From assembly GCA_018417955.1 (NCBI GenBank), contig JACTVC010000035.1, positions 431,323 to 495,322 on the forward strand: DNA of 64,000 nt, in the 5' to 3' direction. This DNA comes from Laccaria trichodermophora. Its lineage: Eukaryota > Basidiomycota > Agaricomycetes > Agaricales > Hydnangiaceae. The position numbers and the translations under genes were made by a program. This document shows, piece after piece, positions 21,428 to 34,823 of this stretch; the first letter of the stretch is position 1; each line of letters opens with the position of its first letter. The notes below the pieces were generated by a model that made no database searches, was not told the origin of the DNA, and saw nothing but the letters and a program-made list of their open reading frames with translations.

Positions 21428-23080
21428 ATGCCTGCAAGCACTAACGACGTCTTCTTGGCAGTCAGCCGTCATCCTACATACTACATTCAGGGAGCTGACC
21501 TTTCTTTCCTCGTGAGTGGGCATGTTGCTGGTTTTTTACAGACTTTGACGTGGCATGTCTCTAGATTGAGCATATTCAATTTCGCGTTCATAGATACTTC
21601 TTTGAAAGAGAGTCTCTATACTTCCGGAATTATCTGACGGTTCCAGCCTCCCCCGGTGCCGTTCGTACCGGTGTCAATGATTCGAATGCGATTGTTCTCG
21701 ACGACGTCAAGCCGGCGGATTTTGAGCTGTTTTTGTGGGTATTCTATAACCCGTAAGTACCTCTTCTTTACGGTTTTACGATGCCTCTAACGATCACTAT
21801 CGTAGACGATACTCCCTGTACGACCGAACGGTTGAGGAATGGGAGATCATTTTAAAACTTGCTCATCGGTGGACCTTCCCAGAGGTCAAGAACCTGGCGG
21901 TACGGCAGCTCGAGAAGCTTGAGTTCCCTGATCTTGACCGCATCGCCATCTACCAAGAAAATGCCGTCGATCGTAGGCTCCTTGTCCCATGCTTTGCTCG
22001 GCTCTGTGAGCGTGAAGAGCCCTTGACCCTACCGGAGGGCACGAAGCTTGGGATGGAAACAACGTTGATGATTGCGCGTGCCCGCGAGGTTTCCAGGGGC
22101 AGTGTGTCCCCAACTGGTGCACGAAGCCCTACCTCGGCTCATGTCCACGGCAACGAATTACATGCCATCGTTTGCGATCTCTTCAAGATCGAGCCTCAAT
22201 CTGAGACTCCAAATGGTGATGAAAAAACTACTACTCTTCTGCCAGGTGGATTGGTGACCGTCGCCTTATAACCTTTTTCTTCTTATCTTACTGATCTCTC
22301 TTCTAGGAACCAAGGAACCCGAGACCCCAGTTGCTACCTCAGCAACCGGTGGACCTTCCGGTCAAGCCAGTCACCAAGAAGACAGCAACAAAGTCAACGG
22401 CACAGCCAAAGGAAAAGGTTCAAAAGAAAACGGAGACACCTCCAACCCCGAGGACGAAACCAGTACTCCAACTGGAGACAGACCCAGTACCCCCTCAAGG
22501 GGAGGGAAAGGCGGCAACAGGGGGGGTAGAGGTGGCAAAGGCAGAGGCGGGGGTTGAAGAAGCGTCGCTGGTCGACGCCGGAGCGGAGGGGGGAGACAAA
22601 GGAGTGACGAACGGGGAAGTGAAGGACGGAGGGGTGAAGAGCGAGATCATGGATGTTTTAGATGGGAACGTGGCAGGCGGTGGTGGGCGCGGGGTCGCCA
22701 GTGATGCAGCGGTGGCAGATGTGACGAATGCGGGGAATGGAGAGAACAGAACGAGTAATGACGAGGATGCGCTTACGAAAATCGACTTGACCCAAACACC
22801 GTCGAATAATGCCCTTTCTGGATTGGACAATAGTTCTCCTGTTGTTGCCACCACTGACCCAACCATGCCTACCAATGATACCTCACCACCTGCTGGCAGC
22901 GACTCAAATGAACTTCTGATTGATATTACTGGCACTGACGGGGACAAGTCGCCGTCGCAGGGTCAAATCCCTTCTACTTCTGGAGTCACACCCGGATTTG
23001 AATCTTCGAACTCGAAGGGCGCGGATGAAGCGGCAACTTCAACGGCCAACTCGTCTTGGGAGAATGATTTTTGGTCTTAG
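21428..23080 (+). CDS. BTB/POZ-domain protein with long disordered tail
   Basis: The first exon starts MPASTNDVFLAVSRHPTYYI; introns follow after FL (from about 21510) and after YNP (from about 21753). The BTB fold reads FRVHRYFFERESLYFRNYLT, IVLDDVKPADFELFLWVFY and EEWEIILKLAHRWTFPEVKN, like the BTB proteins expanded in Agaricomycetes, which are thought to be adaptor or regulatory proteins. The last intron ends at 22306 and has two in-frame donors. GTGACC at 22254 leads to a 258-residue acidic, Ser/Thr-rich tail ending NSSWENDFWS (the model given here). GTGGAT at 22246 leads to a tail of about 84 residues ending in an RGG-type Gly/Arg run with a stop at about 22557. Which is used cannot be decided from sequence. 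Confidence 0.8.
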
Positions 23081-23423
23081 GCTTGATTCCTTTTCCTTTC
23101 CTAAACATTTGTATAACATACCACTTCGATACGCTCACGCTTGTACAGGACAGACCATTCGCCGATTACATACGGTGTACTTATACCCTCGGTTTTCTCT
23201 TCTTTTTTTGCCCCACTACGTAAGTGTATCACGAACGAAATGGTGAGTGCACTGAACGCATGGATAAAATACGCGGTTTCGCTATGTAGCTTGGTCGACG
23301 TATAAACGCCTAATAGGTACTGGGTCCGTATCAAAGCAATCGAGACTTGTAAGCATGACTGTACTCACCTTCTCATCCATAATCGAAACACGTAGGTTTA
23401 CTTCGTAGCTACCGTGTATTGAA

Positions 23424-23832
23424 TTATATTTCCTTTTTCACTGAAAATGCAACACGTCAGCGACGCTGTCCGTCAGAAGTAGAACGTTGTCTGTGACTCA
23501 CGGGCCTCCATATCCCTCTTATCCCATTCACTCACGTCCGACTCCTTCCCAACGGCGGGCTTCTTACCCGCAAAAATGTCACTCCACCGAATATGCGGCT
23601 TCTCCTCCTCAGGAAGAGGCGCGCTCGCCAGTTTTTTTAGTCGGGCGAGCTCATCGGTCGACAGTGGCTTGTCGGAGCGTAATTGGTCTCTCACTGACTC
23701 GAGGATGGATATTTGTGCGCTTATACGAGATTTTTCTTCTTCAGAGGTTCGTCGTTGGTTTACGAGGTGGATAGAGATGGAGGTTAGGGCAATGGCGTAG
23801 ATTGTGTGAGGCAAATACGGGCTTGAGAACAT
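23424..23832 (-). CDS. Small membrane-anchored protein of unknown function
   Basis: Starts MFSSPYLPHTIYAIALTSIS, a hydrophobic N-terminal segment that could be a signal anchor. A helical charged middle follows (RRTSEEEKSRISAQISILES) and then KPHIRWSDIFAGKKPAVGKE. An intron of about 50 nt with donor GTGAGT removes an early stop; the joined end is RDMEALKKEI. The length is about 118 residues. It diverges from the Dhr1-like helicase with only 86 bp between start codons, so they probably share a bidirectional promoter. No named family recognised. Confidence 0.65.
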
Positions 23833-23918
23833 GTTTACTGACGTAATTACTATCCCTGACCTAATACTTTTCTCACCACAAGAAACCTCCTCCCCGCAAC
23901 CATTAAAACGACTCAAAA

Positions 23919-26900
23919 ATGCCTCCAGGACAAGTGAGAGAAGCATACAACGCAAAAGGACGGAGGTCAACAGCTGGTTCGAGGAAAAGGGGGAAAAGAA
24001 AACCTAAAAATCGACCTGAAGAGCAACCTGACCCGAACGCCGAAATACTGTTGCTGCAAAGTAAGGAGGCAAAGGAAAAGGAAAGAAAGGAAAGGTTGAA
24101 GCAGGAGGTTCGTTTACCTTATGCCTCTGTGTTTTGGATCTGAATGTGATTTAGTTGATTTCTCAAACGGAGTCCAAATGGACAAGCAAGAAGAAGAAAC
24201 GATTAGACAGATACATTGTACGAGCACCTCATTCCAAAACTCTCAATGATCTGACTATAACTCCTCTTGTTAACAGGAAAAAAAGCTGAAGAAGGATGAA
24301 CGCGTCTTGATCTTTGAAAAACTCGCGTATGTCTTTTTCCCTTCTACGGAATTTAAGCTTGACGATTCTTAGTCAAAGTCAGGCCGTTTTACCTTCGTCC
24401 TTGCTTCAATCGTCGTCTATGCTTGGTACTGGGAAGACTTTGACACACCAAGAGCTTCAGGATAGGTCAGAAGATAAGGAGGTGCGGAAAGCGTTAGATG
24501 GACGCAGCGGGAAGCGGAAAAGGCACGAGGACAAGTTTGCAGTCCATCGGTTAGACACCGAAGATAGCCAAGACGATGAAATCCTTGCGGCTGAAACCGT
24601 CACCCGACCTTCGCATCCCCAAGTTATCTTTGACTCAGCAATTCCCCCACCAAAGAATGAAAGCAAACCATCTGCCATAGGAAGCGCGCTAAAACGAAAC
24701 TCAGACGGAAGCGTCGTGATGCCCAAAATTAGTAAGACGAAGCAGGTGTGTTGTATGCATTTTTCTCAGCAGTACACAGTCATTTTACGTTGCTCTGCAG
24801 AGTAGTTGGGTTCGGAAGCGCCCCGCGCCTGCCAAAGAGGAATCTGATACCTCGTTTGACAGTTCAGATTCAGCTTACGATTCGACGGACGATGCGGTAG
24901 ATTCATCAGGTAGTGATGAAGACTTCGAGGCTGGGTCGGAAGATGAGGATAAAGAGGACGCAGAGATTTTATTGGAAGAATCTACACCCCATCTGTCCGC
25001 GAAGAAGAAGCTGGGTTTCAAAGATTGGGCTGTAAAACAACTCAGTGTCGCAAGAGGCTACAACCTCCCAACACAAGAGAAAGACGCCATACCTCCCGCT
25101 GAAATCCCTCCCACAAAGAAGCGAAAGATTGAAATCTCGACCGATCTCCCCACCATGCGTGGTCCTCTGGGAGAAGACCTCCAAATCCCAAAAACTACAT
25201 TGGCAGATCAAGTCCTGGGTTCAGAACAGCGGGCCAAGGCAGCCGCATATGTTAAGGCCGTTACTGTCAAGCGGCCCCCATCCGTCGAAGAAGCAAGGTT
25301 GCTGCTCCCCATTGTAGCGGAAGAGCAACCGATCATGGAAGCTATTTTGTTGAATCCTGTCGTCATTATATGCGGTGAAACAGGGAGTGGGAAGACCACC
25401 CAAGTTCCCCAGTTTTTGTATGAATCCGGCTTTGGTACTCCAGGAAGTGGTTAATACTTTTTCCCCTCCTACTTTTGGCTTTCACTGACCCCGACATAGA
25501 GAACCCTGGCATGATTGGTATAACTCAACCTCGTCGTGTTGCTGCTGTGTCGATGGCGGCACGCGTAGCTTATGAGCTATCATTGACGTCCTCTCGAGTA
25601 TCACATCAAATACGATATGATGCAACAGTTTCACCCTCAACGTCAATCAAGTTCATGACTGACGGAGTCTTGCTTCGAGAGCTCGCCAACGACTTTATTC
25701 TATCACGATATTCTGTGATTATAATCGATGAGGCCCACGAGCGAAGTATGAACACAGACATTCTCATTGGTGTTCTCAGCCGTGTGGTCAAGCTACGAGA
25801 AGAGATGTGGAAAGATGGAAAGGACGACGTAAAGGTGCGTCGCCCTGTACCACACCTGTGACGCAACAATGTCATTCAAATTTTAGCCATTGCGGTTGAT
25901 CATCATGTCTGCTACGCTACGAGTAAGCGATTTTGCCGATAATACGACGCTTTTTCCCTCTCGCCCGCCTGTCATCAATGTTGCTGCACGACAACATCCA
26001 GTCACGATCCATTTCAGCCGCCGTACTTCTCCAGACTATGTCAACGAAGCAGTCAGGAAAGCAACAAAAATTCATACCCGCTTACCCCCAGGGGGTATAT
26101 TGATCTTTTTGACTGGCCAGAACGAGATTATTGGTGCTTGTCGAAAACTGGAGGCTAAATTTGGAAAGAAGGCGCTTGACCAAAAAAAGAAAAACAGATC
26201 ACGGCCGAGTCAACAGGAGGGTTCTGGCGAGGAAGGCTATGACATCGAAAAGAGGACCGCGGGCCCCTCGCAAGGTAAAGGCGATTTCTTTTTGCTTGTG
26301 TGACGCTAATATACTCATAGCTGATGTTGAGCCCGAGGATCTTGACCTGGGAAATTCTGATCAGGATGGTCTTGCATTCGATGTGGACGAAAATATGGAC
26401 CAGGAAGATCTAGAAGCACTAGACAGCGACGATGAACAGAACTTAGACGAAGAGCTCGGTTTGGACGAGGATTCCGATGGTACACATTCCTACTTTTGTT
26501 CCCTCCATATTTTACATTGCCCATCTTTACAGTGCCCATGCATATTGTTCCCTTGTACTCCCTCCTACCAAGCGAGAAACAGATGCGTGTCTTCGAGCCA
26601 CCCCCGCCTGGTTGCCGTCTTGTTGTGGTCTCTACCAACGTTGCCGAAACTTCGCTCACTATCCCGGGTATTCGCTACGTTGTCGACTGCGGCCGGGCCA
26701 AGGAAGTGCGTTATCCAGCGCCAGTTAAAGGAATTGGACTTATTTTGTTTTAGCGACGTTACGATATAGCGAATGGGATCCAGGCCTTCCAAATCTCATG
26801 GGTATCAAAAGCATCGGCTGCCCAAAGGGCTGGCCGAGCGGGCCGTACAGGTCCTGGTCATTGTTATCGGCTTTACTCATCTGCCCTTTTTGAGCATCAC

Positions 26901-28354
26901 TTCGAGCAATTCTCGACTCCAGAAATACAGCGGATGCCGATCGAGGGTGTTGTGCTCCAAATGAAGAGCATGCATATTGATGCAGTTGTCAATTTTCCGT
27001 TCCCCACGTCACCGGATAAAGCCGCAATGCGGAAGGCAGAGAAAACGCTAACACACCTCGGCGCTTTGACTTTTGCGACACCAGACGTCAAAAGCGCTCT
27101 GCCGAGTGTGGGTCAAATTACTGACCTAGGAAGAACCATGGCGTTATTTCCGGTTTCACCGCGATTCTCTAGGATGCTGGTAAGCGGACAACAACACGAC
27201 TGCTTGCCATATGTTATTTCCATAGTCTCCGCCATGTCTGTCGGCGACCCTTTCTTGTATGAAGAGGTTATCGGACAAGATGACAGCGATGGGGAGAATG
27301 ATGTCGAATCAAGCCTCATGAATTTGAAAAGTGACTCCGTCAAGGCCAAAGAGGCGCGAAACTTGAAGCGAAAAGCATTTTTCCAGTCGCAACATGTCAG
27401 TCATCTCAACACTCTGAGATAAGTACTAACATTTTTTAGATGCACTCTTCATTAGGAAATCATTCCAGTGATGTTTTCAAAGTACTCTCTGTTGTTGGTG
27501 GGTACGAATATGCCGGTGGACACAAATTTTGCTCAGAGAATTTTGTTCGACCCAAAGTCAGTTATTTGTCATTTCATTTTATCTCTCCTACCTACTCATT
27601 ACCACTATAGGCGATGGAAGAAATTCACAAGCTGAGAGCTCAAATCAACAACATAGTGCAAACCAACTTCCCTGGTGTTGACACTAAATTCGCTCCAAAA
27701 CTTCCACCTCCCAATGAGCGTCAAGTATGTACACAACACAATACCCTAATTTCATTCAATGCCTGACATCCAAGAAGGTGAAAATTCTGAAGCAACTCCT
27801 GACTGCGGGCTTTATTGATCAGGTTGCCGTTCGGAAAAATCGCGCTGAAGGGGCGGATGGAGTTCAAGTATCAACATCAAAAGGAGTTCCCTACAAAGCC
27901 ATGGGGATCTCGGAAGATGCTTTTATCCACCCTTCATCAGTGCTTGCCAACAGTCCTCCCCCAGATTACATAATTTTCAGTGAGGTCATTAGATCTTCTC
28001 GAATCTTTTTGAAAGGCAAGCAACTCTCCATCCTCTTCAACTCGATGCTTTACACTTTGTCTAGGAGTAACAGCTGTTAATCCATCCTGGCTCTCAGCAC
28101 TAGGCAAGCCTTCACTATGCTCCTTTTCCAAGCCCCTCAAAAACAACGTTGGAACCCTTGTGATGATCCCTCAATTTGGGCCAGACAAATGGGAACTTCC
28201 CGCTGTGAAAGCGGAATTACGGTAAGATCGGAATCCATAAAAATTATACCGAATGAAATCTAGAGTAGCCCGAAATCTAGAGGAAGAGAGAGATTATGAT
28301 AAATTAATTGGATCGTTGGTCGATGCTAGGGTCTTGGCTGCAGTGTTAAGTTAG
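23919..28354 (+). CDS. ECM16: DEAH-box RNA helicase, Dhr1/Ecm16 (DHX37) family
   Basis: An ATP-dependent RNA helicase. Family members remodel the U3 snoRNA:pre-18S rRNA duplex in the nucleolar small-subunit processome. Starts [16 protein letters not shown], followed by a lysine-rich N-terminus ([26 protein letters not shown]) typical of DHX37. Motif [11 protein letters not shown] lies at about 25373, motif Ia [12 protein letters not shown], motif II DEAH at 25727-25738, motif III SAT near 25908, IFLTGQNEI, then [21 protein letters not shown] and motif [15 protein letters not shown] family-typical acidic insert lies between RecA1 and RecA2, from about 26170 to 26480. HA2 and OB-fold regions follow, and the C-terminus ends [10 protein letters not shown]. 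About 13 short introns fit in phase. Its stop is 8 bp from that of SEN1 on the other strand. Confidence 0.92.
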
Positions 28355-28362
28355 TTTGCCAT

Positions 28363-31300
28363 TCACTTATTTTGAGTGGCATGACTGCCCACCTTCTTCT
28401 TGGCTGGTATAAATATGCTGGGTTGCTGTCTAGGACGTTTAGCAGGAGGTGGTCGGGCCCTGGCTGGAGCTGGCTCGTGCGAAGAACCTGCAAGACCAGT
28501 TGGCGGAATTTCCTCCTGTTCGGCTGATCGTTTGATGCCAATCGATTGTTCCAACTCAACATGTGTGCTGGATGTGGAAGGACCATCCGGTTTTGACACC
28601 GTCATCGGAGACGACACGTTTCTATTTGATGCTGCCTTGAGCTCTCGAGGGGTCGCAAGATCAATGGGTATGGTAGCAGCAGTCGTCGAAGCAGATGATA
28701 TCCTTGATTTCTTCTTTGGTGGTTCGGTTGACTTTGGTGAGGAGGATGTGCTGGTGAAGAACGTTGTGTCTACCTGGAAATCAAATCAAAGCCTGTCACG
28801 CTACAAGATGCATGATCACTCACTTGTAAGAGGGCCAATCTTGATCGCGCGTCCACCACAATTTCCCGCCATGTGTCGTTACTGCGTTCCAACGTTGGCG
28901 CGTTCCCAAGAATAAAAAGAGAAGATTTTGCACGTGTTAATGCAACATTCATTCTGCGAACATCTAAAGATGGACGTGTAGATGATCGAAAGTGGAAAAG
29001 GGGAGAACGAACCTGACAAGAAGCCAACTGATTGAAGCCCAGGTCCCGATCTAACGCATGAAAGAATAATGACATCCTTCTCTTGTCCTTGGAAGCCATC
29101 CACCGTGTTGAAATCGATTCGCCCAACGATATCTTTTCCGAAGCGTTTTTCAAAATGACGGCGCAGCTCCACTATCTGAGCCCTGTACATCGACACCACA
29201 CCTACCCGAGAGTCAAAGTTGAAGGCTTTGTACTCCTGACAAAGACGATTGTAAAGTGCGACAGCAACCTGGCATTCTGCCAAGTTCTTGATTGACCTTC
29301 CACTTTGCTCTTCGACGCCTTGCGAAACGTTGAAAAATTTGTATGTACCGAACTTAACATGGGTATGCCACGGCTGCTTCGTCACCTCGTCCATGCGGGG
29401 TCCATCTTGAATCTTACTTTCATAGAAAACGCGGCTTGGAAATTGACTAATGTCGGGATGCATGCGATACTGTATACTGAAAACGAATCAAAACAAACTC
29501 ATACATCAGCGAAAATTGAGCGTACCTTAAAAGATGGACAGCGTTTGGGCACCGCTTTTGAAGCCGTACAAAGAGTGATTGGTTGTAACTATAACGACAT
29601 GCCTGAGAAGGGTGAGACCAAACTCTTGTTTGAAGAGAAAAGTTATACCTCCTGTGACAAGACAGTGGGGGGAAGTTGTTGTGGATCTCCAACCAATACA
29701 CACCGAGCGGAGTTGTACTTCAAGGGTATAAGTGAACTGAGTTCAATCGCTTGGGCAGCTTCATCGATAATGAGCATTTCGAAATCGTGCTGCGCCAAAG
29801 TGTCATGCCCGGCACCAGATAAGGTGCTGCAGACCACGTCTGCTTCGTTAAGGATATCACGCTGGATGCCACGCCGCAGTGTATCAAGTGAACGCGTGTC
29901 GGATTTGAGCTTATCCTTTTTCTGATTTAACTGGGTTACCAAATCTTGTCGTTTTGACCCTAGATTCTGGACTTCGCTCTCGAGCGTTTTTGTTCTTGCA
30001 CTGTTGTCGCGAACGGCTGCCAGATCCTGTAATTTTTGTTGTCGTAGATCCTTTAGGGCGGCGATGTCGCGGTGCAAAGATTTGATCTCGTTCCCAATTT
30101 CGGCCAAAGGAGTTGAGCTATAATCCAATTTCTGTTCAACGAGAGAATCGAGAGAGATATCTCGAACGCTCAGGTTCATTGATTGCACAGCACCTATTCG
30201 GACAACTCTCAAACTCCCTTGTCCTTTTATTGAGCCGCTATAACCGCCTTTCAACCTGTGGGCTATTTCGTCAATTGCTGCGTTACTTGGCGCACAAATG
30301 AGAATTTTAGCAACGGATGGCTTTTCGGTAGGTGGAGCGTTGCGACCAATGACAATTGGCACACTCGGTCGCGGCCGTCGAGAAACAAACCGTGCCACAA
30401 GCCCACAAATAGTGGAAGTCTTGCCAGTGCCTGGGGGGCTGGAATTATCATTTAATACTGTAAATGGTCGGCATGGCGACACTTACCCTTGAATGAGGGA
30501 GAAGCCTTCCGCCTCCATTGAGCTTATTATGGCCGCAGCTTGAGGCTCGTTGACATTGTAGGCGGTCATGGTCCGCTGTAATTCTTTTGGGTCCACCTTG
30601 TTAACTTTGGCCTCGAGGCGGGGTCGCAAAATAACATCACAGTAATCATAATGTGGTAGTGACAGCAAGGCCCCATATTCTCGATGGAGGGTACTTAGGC
30701 TGAAATAGATCAGTTTGGGGATGTTAGAGTCGCAAAAAAAAATATACCTGAAAACCTTACTAATTCTCCAAACTGAGCTGATCTGGAGGCCTGGATCTAA
30801 ACTTCCGGCTTGGATAAAACAGCGGACGACGATCAGGATTCCACCTTGTGACGTTGTGTAAGACAATGTTTTGGCAAGGATGGACTTCTTAAGCTCTGCG
30901 GACCGAAGCAGAACAACATCTGTCTCTGCCAAATACCAATCCTTTTTAACATCTCCTAAGAGAGATAGATCAATATCCATCCAATCGCTGGAAAACTTTC
31001 TTGAAGTGATTTTGCACTGGTAAATATCTTGAGGTTCATCCTTGGACTGCATGAGTTGCGCCCAACATTCCATGAGCAATAATGATTCGTAAACCCGGCG
31101 GTAGTGACTGTAATCCTGGAATTCGATTGGGACATTCAAAAGCTTAATGTTTTCGCCTGGCGGTGAGGGACCATCACAATCGTAATTCCATGATAAGATG
31201 ACCCTATGGAGACCAGAAATATCCGGTTTCAGACGGTAGGCCAAGTTTGCCCCAACTTTATTTCGATTGAGCCTCTCTTGGATAGCGCTTTTCTGAGTGG

Positions 31301-34300
31301 GTATTTCCAACGTCTTGATTTGCCTGCGTTCCGGTTGTTTCGATCGGACCTTGGGTGACTTTGGGAATCGTCCCAAGGCGGCTAATCCAACACCAGGAAC
31401 ATCGCCCTCCTCGCTATCGCTCCCACTAGAATCTGACTCTGAACCAGCAACTGCAGAAAGGGCCTCGTTTTTAGGTTCAGTGCTGGCACGTTTGGACTGA
31501 GGCCATGCGGAGGGTCTGGAAAGCGCGGATTGTTTGTTCGACGTTCCCTGAGACGTAAGGTGAGAAACATCCGAGCCCCGTCGTTCTGGATCCTTGTCAC
31601 TCCAGGACTTTGAGCTTGACGCCTTTGAAGTGGTAGCTTCAAGGACCGGCGTTTTAGTCTCCCGGCGAACGTCCTTGGTTGGACGAGACTTTTCAATTGC
31701 CCGCAGTTCCGGTGCCCGTGGCTTCGGCACCTCCTTTTCGCCGCGAAGCTGAACCTTTGGCGCTAATGTATGAGATATGATCTCTACTTCATCTTCAAAC
31801 GAGGCGAGAGTATCTTCCAGTTTGGACAATCTTGTCGAGTCAAGTCGACTTTTGGACTTGTTAGTGTCCTTTCGAGCATCACTCACATGCTTGGAGAGTT
31901 TTTGTAGTGCAGTTTCCGACGGCTGAATCTGAGTTTCCTTGAAGATCTCCAGAAGGCTCTGTAGCAGCGAGAAGGACTGGTGGAGTAACTCCTCGTCTGT
32001 CAGACGCAGCCACCTAGCCAACTCCGTTAAAACGTCTTGCAAGTCATTGACCATCCTTTCGCCAACTTTGGAGAGTTTTCCAGATAATCGCTGATTCGTA
32101 AGTACTTGCTGAGAAGAAAGGGTAGCGTTCTCAATGACCCGCCATTGGCTCAGCATATCTCGCCCAAAGATAAGTGCATCTCTCATCCACACAATCATGT
32201 CTTGATTTTCAAAATAGACAGACCAGTTCGGTGTGCGCTTGAATATCACTGTCAATGCCTTCGTCATGAGATGCCAAAGTTGAGGTATTCGAGATGCTGG
32301 GCCTTCTCCATCCGTGGGGCGCAAAAAGTGCACGTTTAGGAGCAAACCATTCGGGCTCGCGCATAACGCCTCAATAATATCCGTAAAGCACCGAACAAGA
32401 GATTGCGAGAGGCTGCAAGCCTCTGGTACCTTAATGGCGTACTCTCGAAAAATGGAAAGGAATTCAGTTATTCCATCGAAAGTAAGGTCGGGAATGTTCT
32501 CTAAGAGAGCTCGAAAGCAGTCAATGCGAATATCAACATCAAACGCAAGCCCAACCAAAGTCTGTGCAGCGACTTGAAAATCCGCGATCGGCGATAGTAA
32601 AAGCAGAGTCACTGCCTTTCCAACTCCGGGACATAGTAAAACCTCGAGGGCAGACGACGAGATACTATAGTCTGCGAACCTGGATATAGCATGCAAGAAT
32701 CCGTCATGAGTAAATTTCAAGGATGTATTGACCTCATCCAACTCCCTTTCGACAGACTGATCTTTCGACATTTTCAGAATATCCTTGAAAGTGGACTTGT
32801 TGACAGCGTCTAAATGAGCTGATTTTGCGACGATACAAATGATGCTCGCAATCCCGGAGGTATCCCGCGTCTGGATCGAAGAAAATAGCTGCGACCACAT
32901 TGGTTTACGGATTGATAGGCCTGAGTTTTCAGTACCACTCGTACGACCCTCTGCGGTCTTCCCGCCCTTTCTCTGAGCGAGAAGAAGACACAGTCCAGAG
33001 ATGGCGGTCGATATATCCTGAATATCAGAGACGAGTGCTGATGTAACAAGGGTGCGGGCCGACATGCGAGGTTTCTTCCATTTTTCGCCATTGTAGTCAG
33101 GGCTGTACGCCACACCAACTATAACTCCTGAATGAATGTCCAGTGTATCCAACACCGCACGACGATGCCGAAAGCTTTTATCGCTTTTAAATTTGTGAAA
33201 GACTGACGATAATAACTAAAGCCAAAACAGACCGTTAATAATGGAAAAGTGGAGCGCTTAAGAGACCTACACAAAGTACAAAATCCATGATGACAGGGCG
33301 GGCATCCTGGAACCGCTCATGTTGTACCTCCTCACACAGAAAGTCAACGATCTTTGCGAAGACCTCTCCATATGTATCAAGATCACGAATGGTATGCAAG
33401 TACTCTGCAAACCAGGCAATACACCACGGTCGTTTCCCAGAATTGTCTATCCGTTGTAGGAGATGAGAAAACGAGGGGTTATCCTTGATAGCATCGAAAA
33501 CGATCTGAGGGTATTCTGGTCCTTCGCCAGTCCAGAATGTGCTTTCCATGCGTTTAAGCACGAGGAGTAAGGAGCGCAACACTTCTTCAAACTCTGGATG
33601 AGGTCTTTAAGCCTAATAGGTTCAGAAACAAAAGAAAGAAGACTAACGCGGGCCGTTATCGTGTAAGTGTCCTGACACGATACGCCAGAGACTAATTTGT
33701 TGATGTGAGGATTTTAGTCTTTCAATAGGGACAAAACGCAGAAACAGCCGAAATCCAATCCATAATTGAAGAAGATCTGGGGTGAAAGAAAACGGAGCCA
33801 GCTCTGGCGATTGTGCCACTAGATGGGTTGCAAGAGTGTCTTTCGGCATTTGCATAGCGCGCCCAATGACTTCCAAGGCGTTGATATATGCTCCAGTAAA
33901 TTTACCATTTGGCATCGGTGTCAAATACCTAGCGGCATGATTTTGCGCCCATTGACGTATTTTGTCATTAGAATCCATCAATAAGATGAACAGTCCTGGG
34001 GCAAGATAGTCCTTTGGCCAATCAGCGGCGTACCCAGACAGTGCGAGCTGACGAAGAATGGAAAACGCGTTGGGGTCGGTAAATATCGTCCAGTTCGATG
34101 CTATGCGATATAAAAGTGGCGCAAGAGCATCTGGCAGGCTTTTGCTTGAGGTAAAACTGATCGCAGAGAGGTCCGCCGTGACCATCTCGAGCTCCCATCC
34201 CTCATAACTTTCGAAAAACGCCTGCACCGTCGCGTGTTCGAACGCACCGAAGTATCTGACCAGAGCATGACAACAATGTGGTAAATAGCAGTGAGACGAC

Positions 34301-34633
34301 TCACGTTTGTCTGGAAGATACCTTTGCCTCTTCGAGTTTCTGGACGCAATTACAACAAGACGACAAACAGGCATGAAGTTTTTCCTTCCATGTGTCCACT
34401 TCACGGCTAGTATACGCGAAGAGTCGAAGCAGAAATGTGGCAGCCGCCACTGTCGTGGTATTTGCACGTTCACAAAACCAGTGAATATCGTCTGGTGCAA
34501 CGTTGGTAACATTCATTAAATATGAATGTATTCGGCCCAGCACAGCGTCAGAGGTACCATTGCTGTCGACGGGAGTGTCGCGAAGCGTGATGAGCAACTT
34601 CTCAACATCGCTATAGTTGGCAATGCTTTGCAT
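28363..34633 (-). CDS. SEN1: Sen1-type superfamily 1 RNA/DNA helicase
   Basis: Sen1 is a nuclear 5'-3' helicase of the Upf1-like group. It terminates RNA polymerase II on non-coding transcripts and resolves R-loops. The start at 34633 (MQSIANYSDVEKLL) opens a long helical N-terminal domain (exons to about 32700) that fits Sen1_N. A disordered charged linker follows (31400-31900). Helicase motifs are Q-motif-like NEPQAAAI, Walker A PPGTGKTSTICG split by an intron at 30435-30482, DEAAQAIELSSLIPLKY, LVGDPQQLPPTV, VDGFQGQEKDVIIL and VNVALTRAKSSLFILG. The C-terminus is basic and Pro-rich with NLS-like KKKSR and AKRPR and ends SHATQNK. It diverges from translin (190 bp between starts). Confidence 0.92.
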
Positions 34634-34823
34634 AAGTCAATGACGAAGAAAATTGAGGCTTAACAACGAGTCGACGCTCGGTGTGGGGCCCTGCCTAAGC
34701 AAGGAAGTTGAGGTGTAATTGGAGTCGGTAAGTAATGTAAGTGTACAAAGGCATGCCATTTAATTTTCCATTATTATTCTCACGTTTGTTATTGACGACG
34801 ACAAGACCCTTATCTCGATTCTC

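Noticed and set aside
29305..29925. A + strand open frame of 206 codons opposite SEN1
   Set aside because: It lies over conserved helicase exons on the minus strand and has no motif of its own.
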